Part shown: piece by piece, positions 1-10,695 of the stretch | Layout of the letters: every line of letters begins with the position of its first letter | How positions within the stretch are numbered: position 1 is the first letter of the stretch | Source: Xylaria sp. FL1777 | Lineage: Eukaryota > Ascomycota > Sordariomycetes > Xylariales > Xylariaceae | Length of the DNA stretch: 64,000 nucleotides | Direction of reading: 5' to 3' | Assembly: GCA_022578965.1 (NCBI GenBank) | Contig: MU400560.1 | Coordinates: forward strand, 186,001-250,000 | Notes under the pieces: model-generated | Database searches by the model: none | Told to the model about the DNA's origin: nothing | The model's input: only the letters and a program-made list of their open reading frames with translations | Program-made: the position numbers and the translations under genes

Positions 1-43
1 CCTCAACGACACTGTCAAGGCAGTTTCCTGACTCCCAACCTAG

Positions 44-458
44 ATACCAAGATTGTCTACCGCCGTTATGCCTCGCTCTTCTTCATAGCTGGCTGCTCGT
101 CTGACGATAACGAACTGATTACCCTCGAAATCATCCACCGATACGTCGAACAGATGGACAAATACTACGGCAATGTCTGCGAACTTGACATCATATTCTC
201 CTTCACCAAGGCATACTACATACTCGACGAAATTTTGCTCGCCGGCGAGCTCCAGGAGAGCAGCAAAAAGAACGTCCTACGGTGCATAGGGCAGCAGGAC
301 TCACTGGAAGACATGGAGGTAAGCAGATTTTCCTTATTCGTTCTTATCTAGATAGTGTCTCGGCTATATATTCCCCGTGCGTCCCCGGAATGTTCTCGGA
401 CCACTGACGCGCGTCTTCCTTCTGGCAGGTCGAGGATGAAGTAACACGGATCATGTAA
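44..458 (+). CDS. aps1: AP-1 clathrin adaptor complex sigma subunit, 3' part (5' end outside window)
   Basis: Small subunit of the heterotetrameric AP-1 adaptor that links clathrin to cargo at the trans-Golgi and endosomes. Two exons are visible: 44-318 and 429-458. The reading contains the longin-type sigma signature: YRRYASLFF, then [29 protein letters not shown] and LLAGE. Positions 1-43 look like the end of an upstream intron, with a CTGAC branch site and an AG at 42-43. The last intron (319-428) begins GTAAGC and ends GGCAG. Splicing it adds VEDEVTRIM before TAA, the usual fungal AP-1 sigma C-terminus, whereas unspliced reading gives an unrelated tail. The upstream exons lie off the left edge. 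The sigma subunits of AP-1 and AP-2 are similar; the C-terminal tail favours AP-1. Confidence 0.9.
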
Positions 459-1761
459 CGAATACCCATGTACATACTGCATGCAAAATACGGGCGCTCA
501 TCGATTGGTTGGTTGGTTGGTTGATTGGCTGCACGGCGTATGGGAAGACTAGAAGGTATCAAAGTCTATGCATTTGCACGTATACTCATTTAGCATTATT
601 TACAGTATATGGACGAAATCGAGGCGAATCTTAGAAATGCCGGGTTTATTTGATCGCTCGAGACACCAAGACCGGACAATCCGGTCCACCCCCTGCTCTT
701 TCCTAGATGAAGTATCCATCCGAACCTACGACGACTATACGGAACGCACCTGCGGAGACAAAGGGTTGTACGATAAGGGGTATTTACTTAAGTACTTACC
801 ACGAATGCAGGTTTGGGAAAGAACCGCGGACTTACGAACCAACCAATCAACCAATTGACCAGACAAAGTGGTCCAAACAGGCATAATTCACGATGGGGTT
901 ACATCATTCGCTCAGACAGTTTCTCAAAAGAAAAAGGAGGCGGCAGCGACTACTAACCTAGAAACACTCGAGGTTCTAGTTTTACATCATCATTACGCCG
1001 GTGTCGAAGGGGCAAGGTTGCTGCGAGAGGAGTCTTGCCGTTACTCGTGGTGTGTTAGCGTTATCTGATTCGTGAGTTTCGGATGGGCGGCCATCCAATT
1101 AGCCATCGTCATTTTCAAGGTTGTTAGTGTGGAGGTGGCGCTGGAGGTTATTGTGCTGTGGAGGCACATGGTACTAGTGAGTAGGTTGGAGGCTGTCCGC
1201 AACCGGCGGGGGCTATCTAGTGCATGCGATGTCCAGGCTGGCAGGCGTGAGCTTGCCAAGGTAACCCCATCCTTGGGGCCTAGTTTACCTACAGTACCTG
1301 CGATCAAACAGCCAACCAGCCAAGCAGCAGCAGCACCTGATCAATCGAAGCGTCCACACCGCATTCATCCCATCCCATCCCAATCCCAACCCTCCTGCTC
1401 ATGTAAGCCCGTCTTGTGCCCGTTCCTCCCCTGGACAGCCGTGCCAGACTTTCCAATCTACAACTACCGACCTATAACAACCTCGACAACGCTCTCTGTC
1501 CTATTAAACCACCCCTCCCCCTTCAACCCTTTATCATTTGTAGGTATCACCGCATGATGCACTCTTATCTACCGGCCTGCTAGACGGACATTTGTCTGTC
1601 CGCGCGCATTGTTCCCCTTCTTAACCCACGTTGCAGGAACGTACAACCACGCGACGTCATCCGACCGCTCCGCTCCACCCTCCAACTCTTCTGTCTTCCT
1701 CAACATCTCGTGTACTATCTCTCTAAACTATTTCGGATGATCGTAACGGTAACTATTCACG
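459..1761. other. Intergenic region, aps1 3' / maf1 5'
   Basis: No gene can be supported here. The first part holds a short GGTT-rich microsatellite (505-522) and an AACC-rich one on the opposite sense (837-858). The part from about 1310 to 1730 is pyrimidine-rich with many CCCATCC/CTCC runs, as expected of a fungal core promoter and 5' leader for maf1. A 161-codon open frame at 1072-1557 is open only because of this biased composition and shows no domain. Confidence 0.5.
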
Positions 1762-2924
1762 ATGAAGGTTCGTCTCCTTATGCAGATAACGGTAACATAC
1801 GAGCCCCGATGTGCGCCGCTTGCTAAACTCGACTCAACGCCCAGTTCTTACCCCTTCGCGATTTCGACGTCATCACTTCGGCGCTGAATTTCAACACGCC
1901 CGATTGTAAGGTAACCGGTGGGTGCGATTTATATACTACGAAAGCCGCCGGTTCCGATAAGAAACTGTACAAGTCGATTGAGTGTTCTCTTGAATCGCAG
2001 CATGCTGCACTTCTCAAATTCGGCGCTTCTTTGTCTCCTCCACAGCGAAAGGAAATGGCCGGATCGCTGAACTTATCGCGTTCCAGTCCTTTCGGTCCGT
2101 TAAGCGAGATTTCGAGCCGACGGACATTCGCCTATCTCATTGCGACATTGAACGCTAGCCACCCGGACTATGACTTCTCACATGTCCTACGTCCGTCGGA
2201 TTTCCGTCGCGAGAAAAACCTGCGTCACGTCATGGCTAGCGTCGATAGCCTTTTAAACAGTGTTCGCCCGCAAGGGACGTCACTCCTTTCGCCTAATATG
2301 GTTTCCATGTATCGTGATTATGGTAACTCCCCTTCCACTGCGACGATGGCAGGCGCCTTCCCTGTGAACAGTCCTGCTTGGGGGCCCCATATGTGGAATA
2401 TGCTTGATAAGGAGATGACGCTGAAAGACTGCACCGTTTTCTCGTATCAACCCCCGGATGACCCTTTCGATGGCGATGAGGCTGCAATATGGCGCCTGCA
2501 TTACTTCTTCTTCAATAAGAAGATGAGGCGGGTTGCCTACTTGTATGTCAGGGGTCTACCAGTTGTGATGAACTCTCCTACATTAGTGCCGCACAGACGA
2601 GGGAGCAACTGCAGCACAAAACGCCATGCTGCTCCGTTGGCTAGCAGTTTGGGGGCAAATAAACGTGCTAGATTTTGGCTCGGGGATCACCTTGCCGGTC
2701 GTATCATCGCCGATGAAGACGAATACGATGACGAAGATGATGAACCGGGCCTTGACATCTGGAATCCCGATGATGATGTTGATATTGATCCCTTAAGAGA
2801 TTTGTCTCCTGAAGAAGAAAGTGATCAATATGAAGAGAGCGAGAGTGAGAATGAGGAAGAGGATCTGGCCCTTCATTCAGTGAGGGGCGTGAGCGAGGAT
2901 ATCGCCGCTCGGATGGAGATGTAA
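1762..2924 (+). CDS. maf1: Maf1, repressor of RNA polymerase III transcription
   Basis: Maf1 binds Pol III and represses tRNA and 5S rRNA synthesis under stress or nutrient limitation, downstream of TORC1 and PKA signalling. Two exons are supported: 1762-1767, coding only Met-Lys, and 1845-2924, giving 361 residues. The 77-nt intron starts GTTCGT and has a CTAAAC branch site. Splicing joins MK to FLPLRDFDVITSALNF, the conserved Maf1 box A, followed by NTPDCKVTGGCDLYTTKAAG. Boxes B and C follow, with LIATLNASHPDYDFSHVLRP, then WNMLDKEMTLKDCTVFSYQP and IWRLHYFFFNKKMRRVAYLY. The C-terminus is strongly acidic (D/E-rich, about residues 245-330), as in other fungal Maf1. The start was chosen because the family begins MK[FL]. 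It follows aps1 on the same strand with its own promoter. Confidence 0.95.
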
Positions 2925-4662
2925 AGTCCCGTCTGATGAGATTGTCCCTGGTGGATGCGGCTGGCGGTATCCAAAATTCAGTTCGAACACTCCGTACGTT
3001 TCGAACGTTTCGAACACTTAGAAGAACACTCTACTTTTCGTTTTGGTGAGCTGTCGCAGGAGTTAGATACAAGCTAGCTCCTGATTCCATCAGCACAGAG
3101 TTATAAGTTGAGACTGTATTATTGCGGCGTCGGAGTTGGGATGGGGCTGTAGAGCCTGGGCGCCTCGATACCCTCCATCAGTTTTATTGCTTTCAAGGCT
3201 TCAATTTCTTGTACAGCTGCTTTTCCATGGCTTGGGAGATGGAATAGGTAGTGTCCCACGGTGGGGTCGGCATCCGGTGCATGGGCGAGTTCTAAGTCAG
3301 TTCGGTCATCTGTTTTACTGTTATCAGGCATTACTTTGCGATTTGAGTTAAGCACCGAAACGAACGTCATGATTGTTCGGACTAATTGGTCAGTCAGTCC
3401 TAATGAATATATACTTGATTACCACAATAGAGTGATGGTGGTGATGTATAACTTGCCATGGCAGTACCATGGATTTGTGTTGCGCGAGAATCATAGACTC
3501 CTGAATGAGTTTCCCTCGTGTACAGGCTATGTCACTGCTACGTGTTACTAAGGTCACAAATAATTCTCCTTAAAGCACTTACATTTTGTTTTTAGCCATA
3601 TTAAAGCACATGAGCTGCTGTAACGGAGAAGAGTGTATTTCCGAAAAGAGTTTCTTCTCAACCGATGAGCATATACACTTCGACGCTTGACTCTACGCAA
3701 AACCTCCAATTGAATAAACAGCACTCAATGGCCTATAAGGCGATTACCTAGGTAACCAAGCACCACGCCCGCAACTGTTCATCCTAGCCACATATGCAGA
3801 CTTTGGAGTTATCACAAGCGTTAGGGAAAGAAGTCAACAAGTAAATAGAAGGACCTTTAACGGGTCAAGGAAGCAGCAACTTAAAGCAAGCAGACAGGGC
3901 TAGGCGTACTTCACTAGAGCAGCAAAGTCAAAGACTTACGAAGCTGTTCCTATTCCCATCTTGTAATACAGCTACTAGATCATTCATCTGCCTAGTTTCA
4001 AGACCGTAAGCGCGGTAAGTAGCAGCTAAGATATCCCAAGCACATAAAACGCAGAACAGCGCTGTACTGCCCTCTCCCACCTATACAACTCATCCGCTAT
4101 ACCTTTACGCTTAAAGAAAACGAGTGTCTTCCTTAGAAGCCGACGGGTATACGTAAAGTCTAGCGCCTAGTGGTATCAGCAAGTTATACCGTAGATAGGT
4201 TCAATTATATAGTTCTCTATCTGCCCTCCATCTCATATGTATAAGGACACCAATATATAAGATAGAAATATAATGAACTCTTTGCATCACATATAATTGT
4301 GACCTCTAGGTAGGTACATGTGTGCAAGTTCAAAGACCTTAAGCCTATTTCCTAGCTATCTAAGTAGTCAAAGTGTCTTAAGAAGAGAGAGCACCGAATG
4401 CGTTGAAGGTAAAAACACCGATTGCAAATAGTTCTAATCTATCTCTCCGCATCCTTTAGAACTAATCATATCCCATTTCAAACAACTAGGTATGCTTTAG
4501 CTTTCAATAGTAGCGTCGTCCTGCAGGGAGGTAAAGATTATCCGAGACTGTACTCGGTTAATATCGTTAATTATTACAATATTGAACACTCGGCTGCTTA
4601 CTTTCACGACCCGGGCCACCAGCTCGTACTATTTTTTCTCGTCATTGAGATAACAAGCCACA
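2925..4662. other. Intergenic region, maf1 3' / F-box 3' (convergent)
   Basis: No supportable gene. Just after maf1, at 2982-3019, the core TTCGAAC recurs three times. From about 3550 to 4660 the sequence turns AT-rich with many TA steps and no long frames. Splice-like GTAAGT sites are scattered but do not join into a protein. Confidence 0.45.
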
Positions 4663-6588
4663 TCATTTGGAAAGAGGAAAACTCGACCAGTCCTCCCACC
4701 AGTGGGACGTTTTCTGCGGCCAGATACTATTCCACACCGTAAGGTAAATTTCTGATTCGATGTCCTCCATTTGCCCCTCAAGCCGCAATCTCAACTCCTT
4801 GCCAAGTTCTCGCGCGCATACCCGTCCCTCGGCGTCATATTCACAAGCCCAAGTACGTCCAATCCAGTCGACCATGTCTCTCAACTCATAGTCGTCAATC
4901 CAGGGCTCTATTTTACATGACCCTGATACTTTCAAAGACGCCAGATTGGTACGTGGTGAGACTAGGTGGAAAATTTCAAGCGCCAGAGAGGAGTCTACGG
5001 CGCTGTTGATCAAGCAATTGCGGATAAATCTGGCGGGAAGCTCTTCAGCAGTCCTGAAGGAGGTTACTTCCTCTTCTTCAGACGTTTCTTCTTCGTCCGG
5101 GTTTCCTTCGATCTCTGTGACTTCTGTGTCTTCCCCGACACGGAGTTTCAGAGACAGATGCTCTAGTCGCTGGAAGCCGCTGAACGCTCGATAAATTGCA
5201 GTTTCTTGATTATCTCCTTGACTTCTCTTGATAGGTAGTTCGATGCGTTTTAGATTGGGACATCGTTCTGCCATGTCTTGGACCACACCGCTTGAAAATA
5301 CCACCAGCCGTTTTCGTGATCCGTAATGACTTTGTGGATCTAGTCGAAGTATCTGTAAAGACCTGCCATGGTGAAGCAAAATAGTTTCAAATATTTTATT
5401 GTCGATGAAACCGCTTAGGCACAGTTTCTTGAGTGGACTCAGATGCTTCAAAATCGAGAGCAGCGCGTCCTGCAAGAGACGCGAGCGGGAAACGGGGATG
5501 CTTAAGACCAGCGTGTGGAGGGACTCGAAAACGCCCCAGTTGGCTAAGAGTGTCAGAGCCTCTAACGCCCTAAGGGTATAAGTCTCGACCGTGGTCCAAC
5601 GAATGGTGAGATGACATAACACGGCCAAATCAGTGCGACCACTCCAGTCCTGAATATCCAAGTCAGATACGCCTGGGTGGCTGAAGACCAGACTTCGGAT
5701 GTTGCCCTTCCCCTGGTCTCCTGGCAAGCCTGGCCACTCTACTATTCGAGAAGAATGAAGTGCAGACCTCAAGGCAATAGAGTCTCCTGGGGGGGACAGC
5801 TTCATCCAAACGTGTGACAGGTTGGGCGCTGCACCGGAGGCCATACTCCATATTACCTCTCGGGCATTGCTTGCTACCCCTTCGTGGTCGTAGAAGAAAT
5901 AGGGCACCACAATGCTGTATAGAGATGGCGACGTTGCCAGTGCGAGTTCGTGTGGATCCCAATGACGAGTCGGATCGTCGGATTGTATGAGGCTGTCTAT
6001 GACGAAGTTATGTATGTGAAGGCGACAAGCCGCTACATGGATAACGGAGAGGATGCACGGAGGCAATGTCTTGTGCATATCCCATATGAAATCCTTGAGA
6101 CCCGACATCTGACTAATGAAGAAAGCAAGAGGTGTCCAAGTCCGAGCCTCATCTAAAACTGCACGTTTCTTGCCGCCGTATCTGCGACCGTATATCTTAA
6201 CGGAGGGTCTACAAAACTCATGCATGTCGAAATAGCCCTCTAAATCGGTATCCCAGTCATCTCCCCTCGGTCCAAAGATCTCCCTGGGATAGGCTCCGCC
6301 ATCGTCCTCCAACATGAGGCCCGAGATCTTAAGCCGGCGGACGAAACGATAACGGTTGTCCACTCCCAGGACTTCCTCCCAGAAGCGCAAGCAGGTCGTC
6401 AGCCGACTCGGACCCCACACCGTCAATCGGATCTGACTGAAGCGTTGTGGCGCGGCTATGGAACAACACGATTTGCTCGACAGCGAAAAGGCGTGCAGAG
6501 ACCGCCTTCCGAGGTCGCATTCGGCGACATATTCGCATATCTGGTCTAGTACAAGGAGAGGAAGAGACTCTAAGGCGGACGCCGACAT
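4663..6588 (-). CDS. F-box domain protein
   Basis: Single-exon gene, 641 residues. The N-terminus has the F-box pattern, LESLPLLVLDQICEYV at residues 6-21, followed by a Leu/Ser-rich segment and an arginine-containing helix. F-box proteins recruit substrates to SCF ubiquitin ligases through Skp1. The remainder holds loosely repeated leucine-rich stretches (for example LHTLVLSIPVS, LKKLCLSGFID and LKRIELPIKRS), suggesting degenerate LRR-type substrate binding, plus a short Glu-rich patch (EEETSEEEEVTSF). Fungal genomes carry many fast-evolving F-box/LRR genes of this size, so neither the substrate nor an ortholog can be named. The stop (TGA) is at 4663-4665. The gene lies between conserved maf1 and the polyketide cluster but shows no feature linking it to the cluster. 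Confidence 0.75.
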   Translation of the reverse strand: MSASALESLPLLVLDQICEYVAECDLGRRSLHAFSLSSKSCCSIAAPQRFSQIRLTVWGPSRLTTCLRFWEEVLGVDNRYRFVRRLKISGLMLEDDGGAYPREIFGPRGDDWDTDLEGYFDMHEFCRPSVKIYGRRYGGKKRAVLDEARTWTPLAFFISQMSGLKDFIWDMHKTLPPCILSVIHVAACRLHIHNFVIDSLIQSDDPTRHWDPHELALATSPSLYSIVVPYFFYDHEGVASNAREVIWSMASGAAPNLSHVWMKLSPPGDSIALRSALHSSRIVEWPGLPGDQGKGNIRSLVFSHPGVSDLDIQDWSGRTDLAVLCHLTIRWTTVETYTLRALEALTLLANWGVFESLHTLVLSIPVSRSRLLQDALLSILKHLSPLKKLCLSGFIDNKIFETILLHHGRSLQILRLDPQSHYGSRKRLVVFSSGVVQDMAERCPNLKRIELPIKRSQGDNQETAIYRAFSGFQRLEHLSLKLRVGEDTEVTEIEGNPDEEETSEEEEVTSFRTAEELPARFIRNCLINSAVDSSLALEIFHLVSPRTNLASLKVSGSCKIEPWIDDYELRDMVDWIGRTWACEYDAEGRVCARELGKELRLRLEGQMEDIESEIYLTVWNSIWPQKTSHWWEDWSSFPLSK

Positions 6589-6851
6589 AACTTCTGATCA
6601 GAGATCCTTGCACTCTGGTACTTGCGACTATGCAGGGGGGGATTGAGGTCGGATTGAGTGACGAAGGTATCAAAGCGGCGAAGTGCGGGGGCGGGATGCA
6701 AAATCCCGCCTGTAAGCATCGAGGCCATTCAATCTGCCATAGAGGTATGATCATAATTAATCCTTTTACTTTTATTTTATTTTATTTATTTATTCCTATT
6801 TTTCATTTCATTTTATTTTTAAAACGCCCTTGTCAAAAAGCTTTTTGGCCT

Positions 6852-6931
6852 GGGGGGGGGGGGGGGGGGGGGGGGGGTTTTTTTTATTTTTTTTAATTAA
6901 AAAAACGGTAAAGTTTNNNNNNNNNNCGCCG

Positions 6932-6998
<67 letters not shown>
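6852..6998. other. Assembly gap flanked by G and C homopolymers
   Basis: A run of 26 G (6852-6877) is followed by a T/A-rich stretch, ten N (6917-6926) and a run of 67 C (6932-6998). Ten N is a conventional filler for a gap of unknown size. Opposing G and C runs facing a gap are typical of reads that failed in a homopolymer. The true sequence here, and the distance between the F-box gene and the cluster, are therefore unknown. Open frames crossing this interval are artefacts. Confidence 0.9.
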
Positions 6999-7001
<3 letters not shown>

Positions 7002-8443
7002 TTATTGTCTTTGTTTTACTTATCTAAACGGTAACGTTAGGTTTTCTGTTTCATTACTCCGTAATGCAGAAAATCTCTTTGATGGTACTACGTAATGTAT
7101 TTTAGTGAATGTAGGTTATGTAGTATCGGCCTTATGCTTCTTCTGGTCAATTTGTTCGGCTTAATGCTACGATTTTGGCACACAGGGTAGGTTGGCCCCT
7201 CCCCGGACTTAACATTGACGCGAGGTAACTTGACCATGTGGCGATCGGCACTGGGATTGAATAGCCGCCGGAAGAGTGGAGTATTTCCAACTTTGGGGAC
7301 TCCGAATCGCTTTCCGCTTCCCGGCATGCTGTACCATGACGAAGTGCGTTGGAAAAAGCAAGCAGGCAAACAAGAGGCAAACAATGTACCGGTATTGTAC
7401 TCGTCTCTCGGTTGTGCCGAAATAGTGGAAATCGCGCTCATAACCTGGCTTGTTCAGAATTGCCGTCTTACACAGCTGAGGCAAACCGTTGTAAAATAAT
7501 TACCGGGATTGCTGTGAAACATTACATCGGCCGAGGCCCACCACAGCTTAACTAGGTACATTGTTATACTAAGGTAGGTGTGTTGCAATCCGTTCTTGTA
7601 TAGTCGCAATAGTTGTGCATCATTTATTTATGTGTAGAATGAACCTCAACTAAAACTTATGAACTATAGAAAGCTATTCTGTAGTTTTTACCTGTTCTAA
7701 ATCTAGCCATTAAATTATTCATGTAGATGACCAGGTTTCTTCACGAGATATCCACACGCGGCTAGTCTGGGGTCTTTGGGCTTTGGGTCTCTTGCGCTAC
7801 GAAGTTGCCGTAATAGCTGCGGACAGGAGCGGTGGATTTGACTTCGTTGCAATTCTGCTAGTAGTGTTACGGTATAGCGCAGCGGTTCTGTTCCGTGATA
7901 GAATTTGCCCTTTTCAGCTCCGCCCTTTGCGGCAAGATTTACCCTCGCTACATCTAGAGTACGCAATCTTAGGATTCTAGGTCTTCCAACCACATCAATT
8001 TGTAATTCGTACTATTTCGTTGCGTTGCCTTACTGTAAGCGGGGATAGATTCTATAGCTCAGCCATCAGCCTCACCACGGATCCTTCCCGGGTCAGCAGT
8101 TGATCCCTACTGTAGTTCGCTTGTGGTATTATCCTTTGAGCTTCTCACCGAGATAGGTACTGCAAAGCCTTTTTTCTAGAAACGGGGACTCGTGGACGTG
8201 CGTGGTACGATCGTTTGACCATGGTCAATTTCCTCAATCAAATCCTTCCTGGGCCATCCCCGGCACTAGGCTGCAGCTCAGATATCAATAGTATCGGGAT
8301 TTTACATGGCGCTTTAGTTTAGAAGTCTTGCAATATCTTTGAAAGATATATAGATCAAGAACCTTGCGCTAGTTTGTCCGGCCTCGAATCGTCAAGCTCC
8401 ATTCGAAGACAGATTATCATAGTTCGTCAAAATATCATTGGCA
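6999..8443. other. Intergenic region upstream of the GMC gene
   Basis: Several 60-117-codon frames overlap one another on both strands at 7088-7555 and 7715-7993, but none shows a recognisable motif, a plausible start context or splice-linked extension. The stretch just before 8444 is AT-rich and would serve as the GMC promoter. Nothing else is supported. Confidence 0.4.
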
Positions 8444-10695
8444 ATGGCAGCAAAACTTGGTCTTGTAGCTATTGCTCTTGCATCCTCGCTTTCCAGCGCA
8501 GGCAGCGTTCCAAAGCGTTCAATTTATGCGGCCGAGTATGATTATGTCATCGTTGGAGCTGGCATTGGTGGCAGTGTGACAGCCTCAAGGTTGACAGAAG
8601 ACCCTTCAGTCTCAGTTGCTCTAATTGAGGCTGGTACCTGGTATGAAAAGGTTGCAGGTAATGAGAGCCAGGTTCCTGCATACGATGCAGACTACAACGC
8701 AAAAGCTGCGAATGCGACGAACCCTGCTGTCGAGTGGGGACTGATCACCACACCACAAGCTGTTAGATCCCCAAACTTTCAAAGCCCTAGGAACAGACAA
8801 TATGTTAACGGCTGAGATAGGGAGTCGGAAATATCAGTGTTCACTTCGCGAGAGGGAAAGCAGTAAGTATTGCGCAAGGTCACTGAATACATACGTGCTG
8901 ATTCATCATAGATTGGAGGTTCATCCAACTTACACTACAGTAAGTTTCATCATCTTTTAACTCTCCAAATAAATCTTAGTATTATCGAATGGAGAAGAGA
9001 AGACATTCTAATAATCACCATCCAATTATAGTGCTTTACACTCATAGCTCCTATGGAGCAATGCAAATGTGGGCAGATGAGGTTGGAGATCAAAGCTACA
9101 CTTATGATAAACTTCAAAAATATTATTATAAGAGTTTGAACTTCACTACGGAGCTCTCTAACGAGAGGCTGGCTAATTCCACACCATCTTATGACCGGAA
9201 TCTGGTACCCACTGGCGGTCTGCTAGATGTCTCATACACCAGTTTTGCCTCACCGTGGTCTACTTGGGTCGCTAAAGCAAGTGAGTGACCCCTTAAGTTC
9301 ATTGTTTGAATTGAGCATTCTCACTAATCTTGAATAATTCAGTGGATATGGTGGGATTGAAGCACACTGTGGCTTTTATCAACGGCAATTTGTTGGGCTC
9401 GTCCTGGGCTGTCAGCACTATCAACCCCAGAAACGGCCATCGCGAGTCTGCTGCCACCGCGTTCGTTGAGCCCTCCAAATCCCGGAGGAACTTGAAGATA
9501 TATGACCTCACCCGCGGAGAGAAGATTCTTTTCGACAAACACAAGAAGGCGATCGGTGTGGAAGTCACCACTAATGGCAAGACTTACAACCTGAAGGCCC
9601 GCAAGGAAGTGATCGTAGCTTGCGGTGCTTTCCATTCGCCGCAACTGTTGCAAGTTTCAGGCGTTGGTCCCGCCCAACTTCTAAAGAAGAATGGAGTGCC
9701 AGTTGTCGCGGACCGGGCCGGCGTGGGTCAAAATCTGAACGACCATGTCTACTACGGCGTTGGGTATCGTGTCAACGTTGAGACTTTCTCCTCTCTCCAG
9801 TACGGCGATAACGGTCTCAGGGGTAAGGAGCAATGGAACAAGAACGGCACAGGCCCATATGCTAGCCCTGGCGCCGACTACGTTGCGTTCGAAAATCTGC
9901 CTAAGGACATTCGGGCAGGCTTTGCAAACGAAACGAATACTATACTCAACGCGCTTCCTGATGATTGGCCCGAGTTCATGTTTTCAACAATCCCAGCTTA
10001 CATCTCTGATTTCTGGACGCCTGCACCCCCATCGCCAATGGACGGATATATGTACGCATCGCTGCTGGCCACCATCCAATGTCCCACCTCGCGAGGAACC
10101 GTAACCATCAACTCCCCTTCAATGCAAGACCCTCCCCTGATCAACCCGAACTGGCTTACCACCCAACACGACATTGACCTTGTTGTAGGAGGGTTTAAGC
10201 GTCTGCGCCAGATTCTCGCCGCACCTGTCCTAGCTGAAATCCAGATTGGCGATGAGTATTACCCAGGTTCTAGCGTGGAGACCGATGAGCAGATATACGA
10301 GCATATCATGAAGGCTTACAACAGCATTTCTCACCCCGCCGCAAGCAACAAGATGGGCAAGGCCAGTGACCCTCTTGCCGTGGTTGACAGCCATGCTCGA
10401 GTTTACGGCGTCCAAGGATGTAAGGTCTCTGATCCATTGAAAACGGGTGACGCTAATGTCTGGATTAAGTGCGCGTTATTGATGCCTCTGCTTTCCCATT
10501 CCTTCCTCCTGGTAAGCTTCTCTCTACACACCTCTCTACGTTAGTGAATTGCTAACGAAATTTAGGTCTCCCGCAAGCCTCTGTTTGTGAGTTACGACGA
10601 AACTAGAAATTGAACCCTGTACCGTGGATATAACTAACATCTGAATAGATATGTTTGCCGAGAAGATTTCGGATGATATCAAGAACGGGAAATAG
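8444..10695 (+). CDS. GMC-family FAD oxidoreductase (secreted type), cluster tailoring enzyme candidate
   Basis: Eight exons: 8444-8761, 8821-8862, 8912-8939, 9032-9280, 9343-10419, 10470-10511, 10566-10586 and 10649-10695 (607 residues). GMC enzymes are FAD-dependent alcohol, aldehyde or sugar oxidases and dehydrogenases. The protein begins with a hydrophobic signal-like segment (residues 5-19). The FAD Rossmann motif [12 protein letters not shown] is at 32-43, followed by [18 protein letters not shown] across exons 2-4 and [20 protein letters not shown] in exon 5. The C-terminal active-site region has [10 protein letters not shown] with the first catalytic His at 543. The next block reads [17 protein letters not shown], where the usual GHPQ is GLPQ, placing Leu587 at the second catalytic position. 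All introns have GT..AG ends and splicing restores family-like sequence at each junction, so despite many in-frame stops in genomic reading the gene is not obviously a pseudogene. Substrate unknown. Confidence 0.88.

Noticed and set aside
505..858. GGTT-rich and AACC-rich stretches as an inverted repeat element
   Set aside because: Only about 11 bp match exactly; both are simple-sequence repeats.
1072..1557. 161-codon open frame upstream of maf1
   Set aside because: Low-complexity Pro/Ser-rich translation from a pyrimidine-rich leader, no domain, and it overlaps the presumed promoter.
6830..7027. Open frame across the N gap giving poly-Gly and poly-Pro
   Set aside because: Product of homopolymers and N filler, not a gene.
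8762..9031. Stops in the GMC gene suggesting a pseudogene
   Set aside because: Three short GT..AG introns (59, 49 and 92 nt) remove the stops and restore [23 protein letters not shown] and [11 protein letters not shown] in family order.
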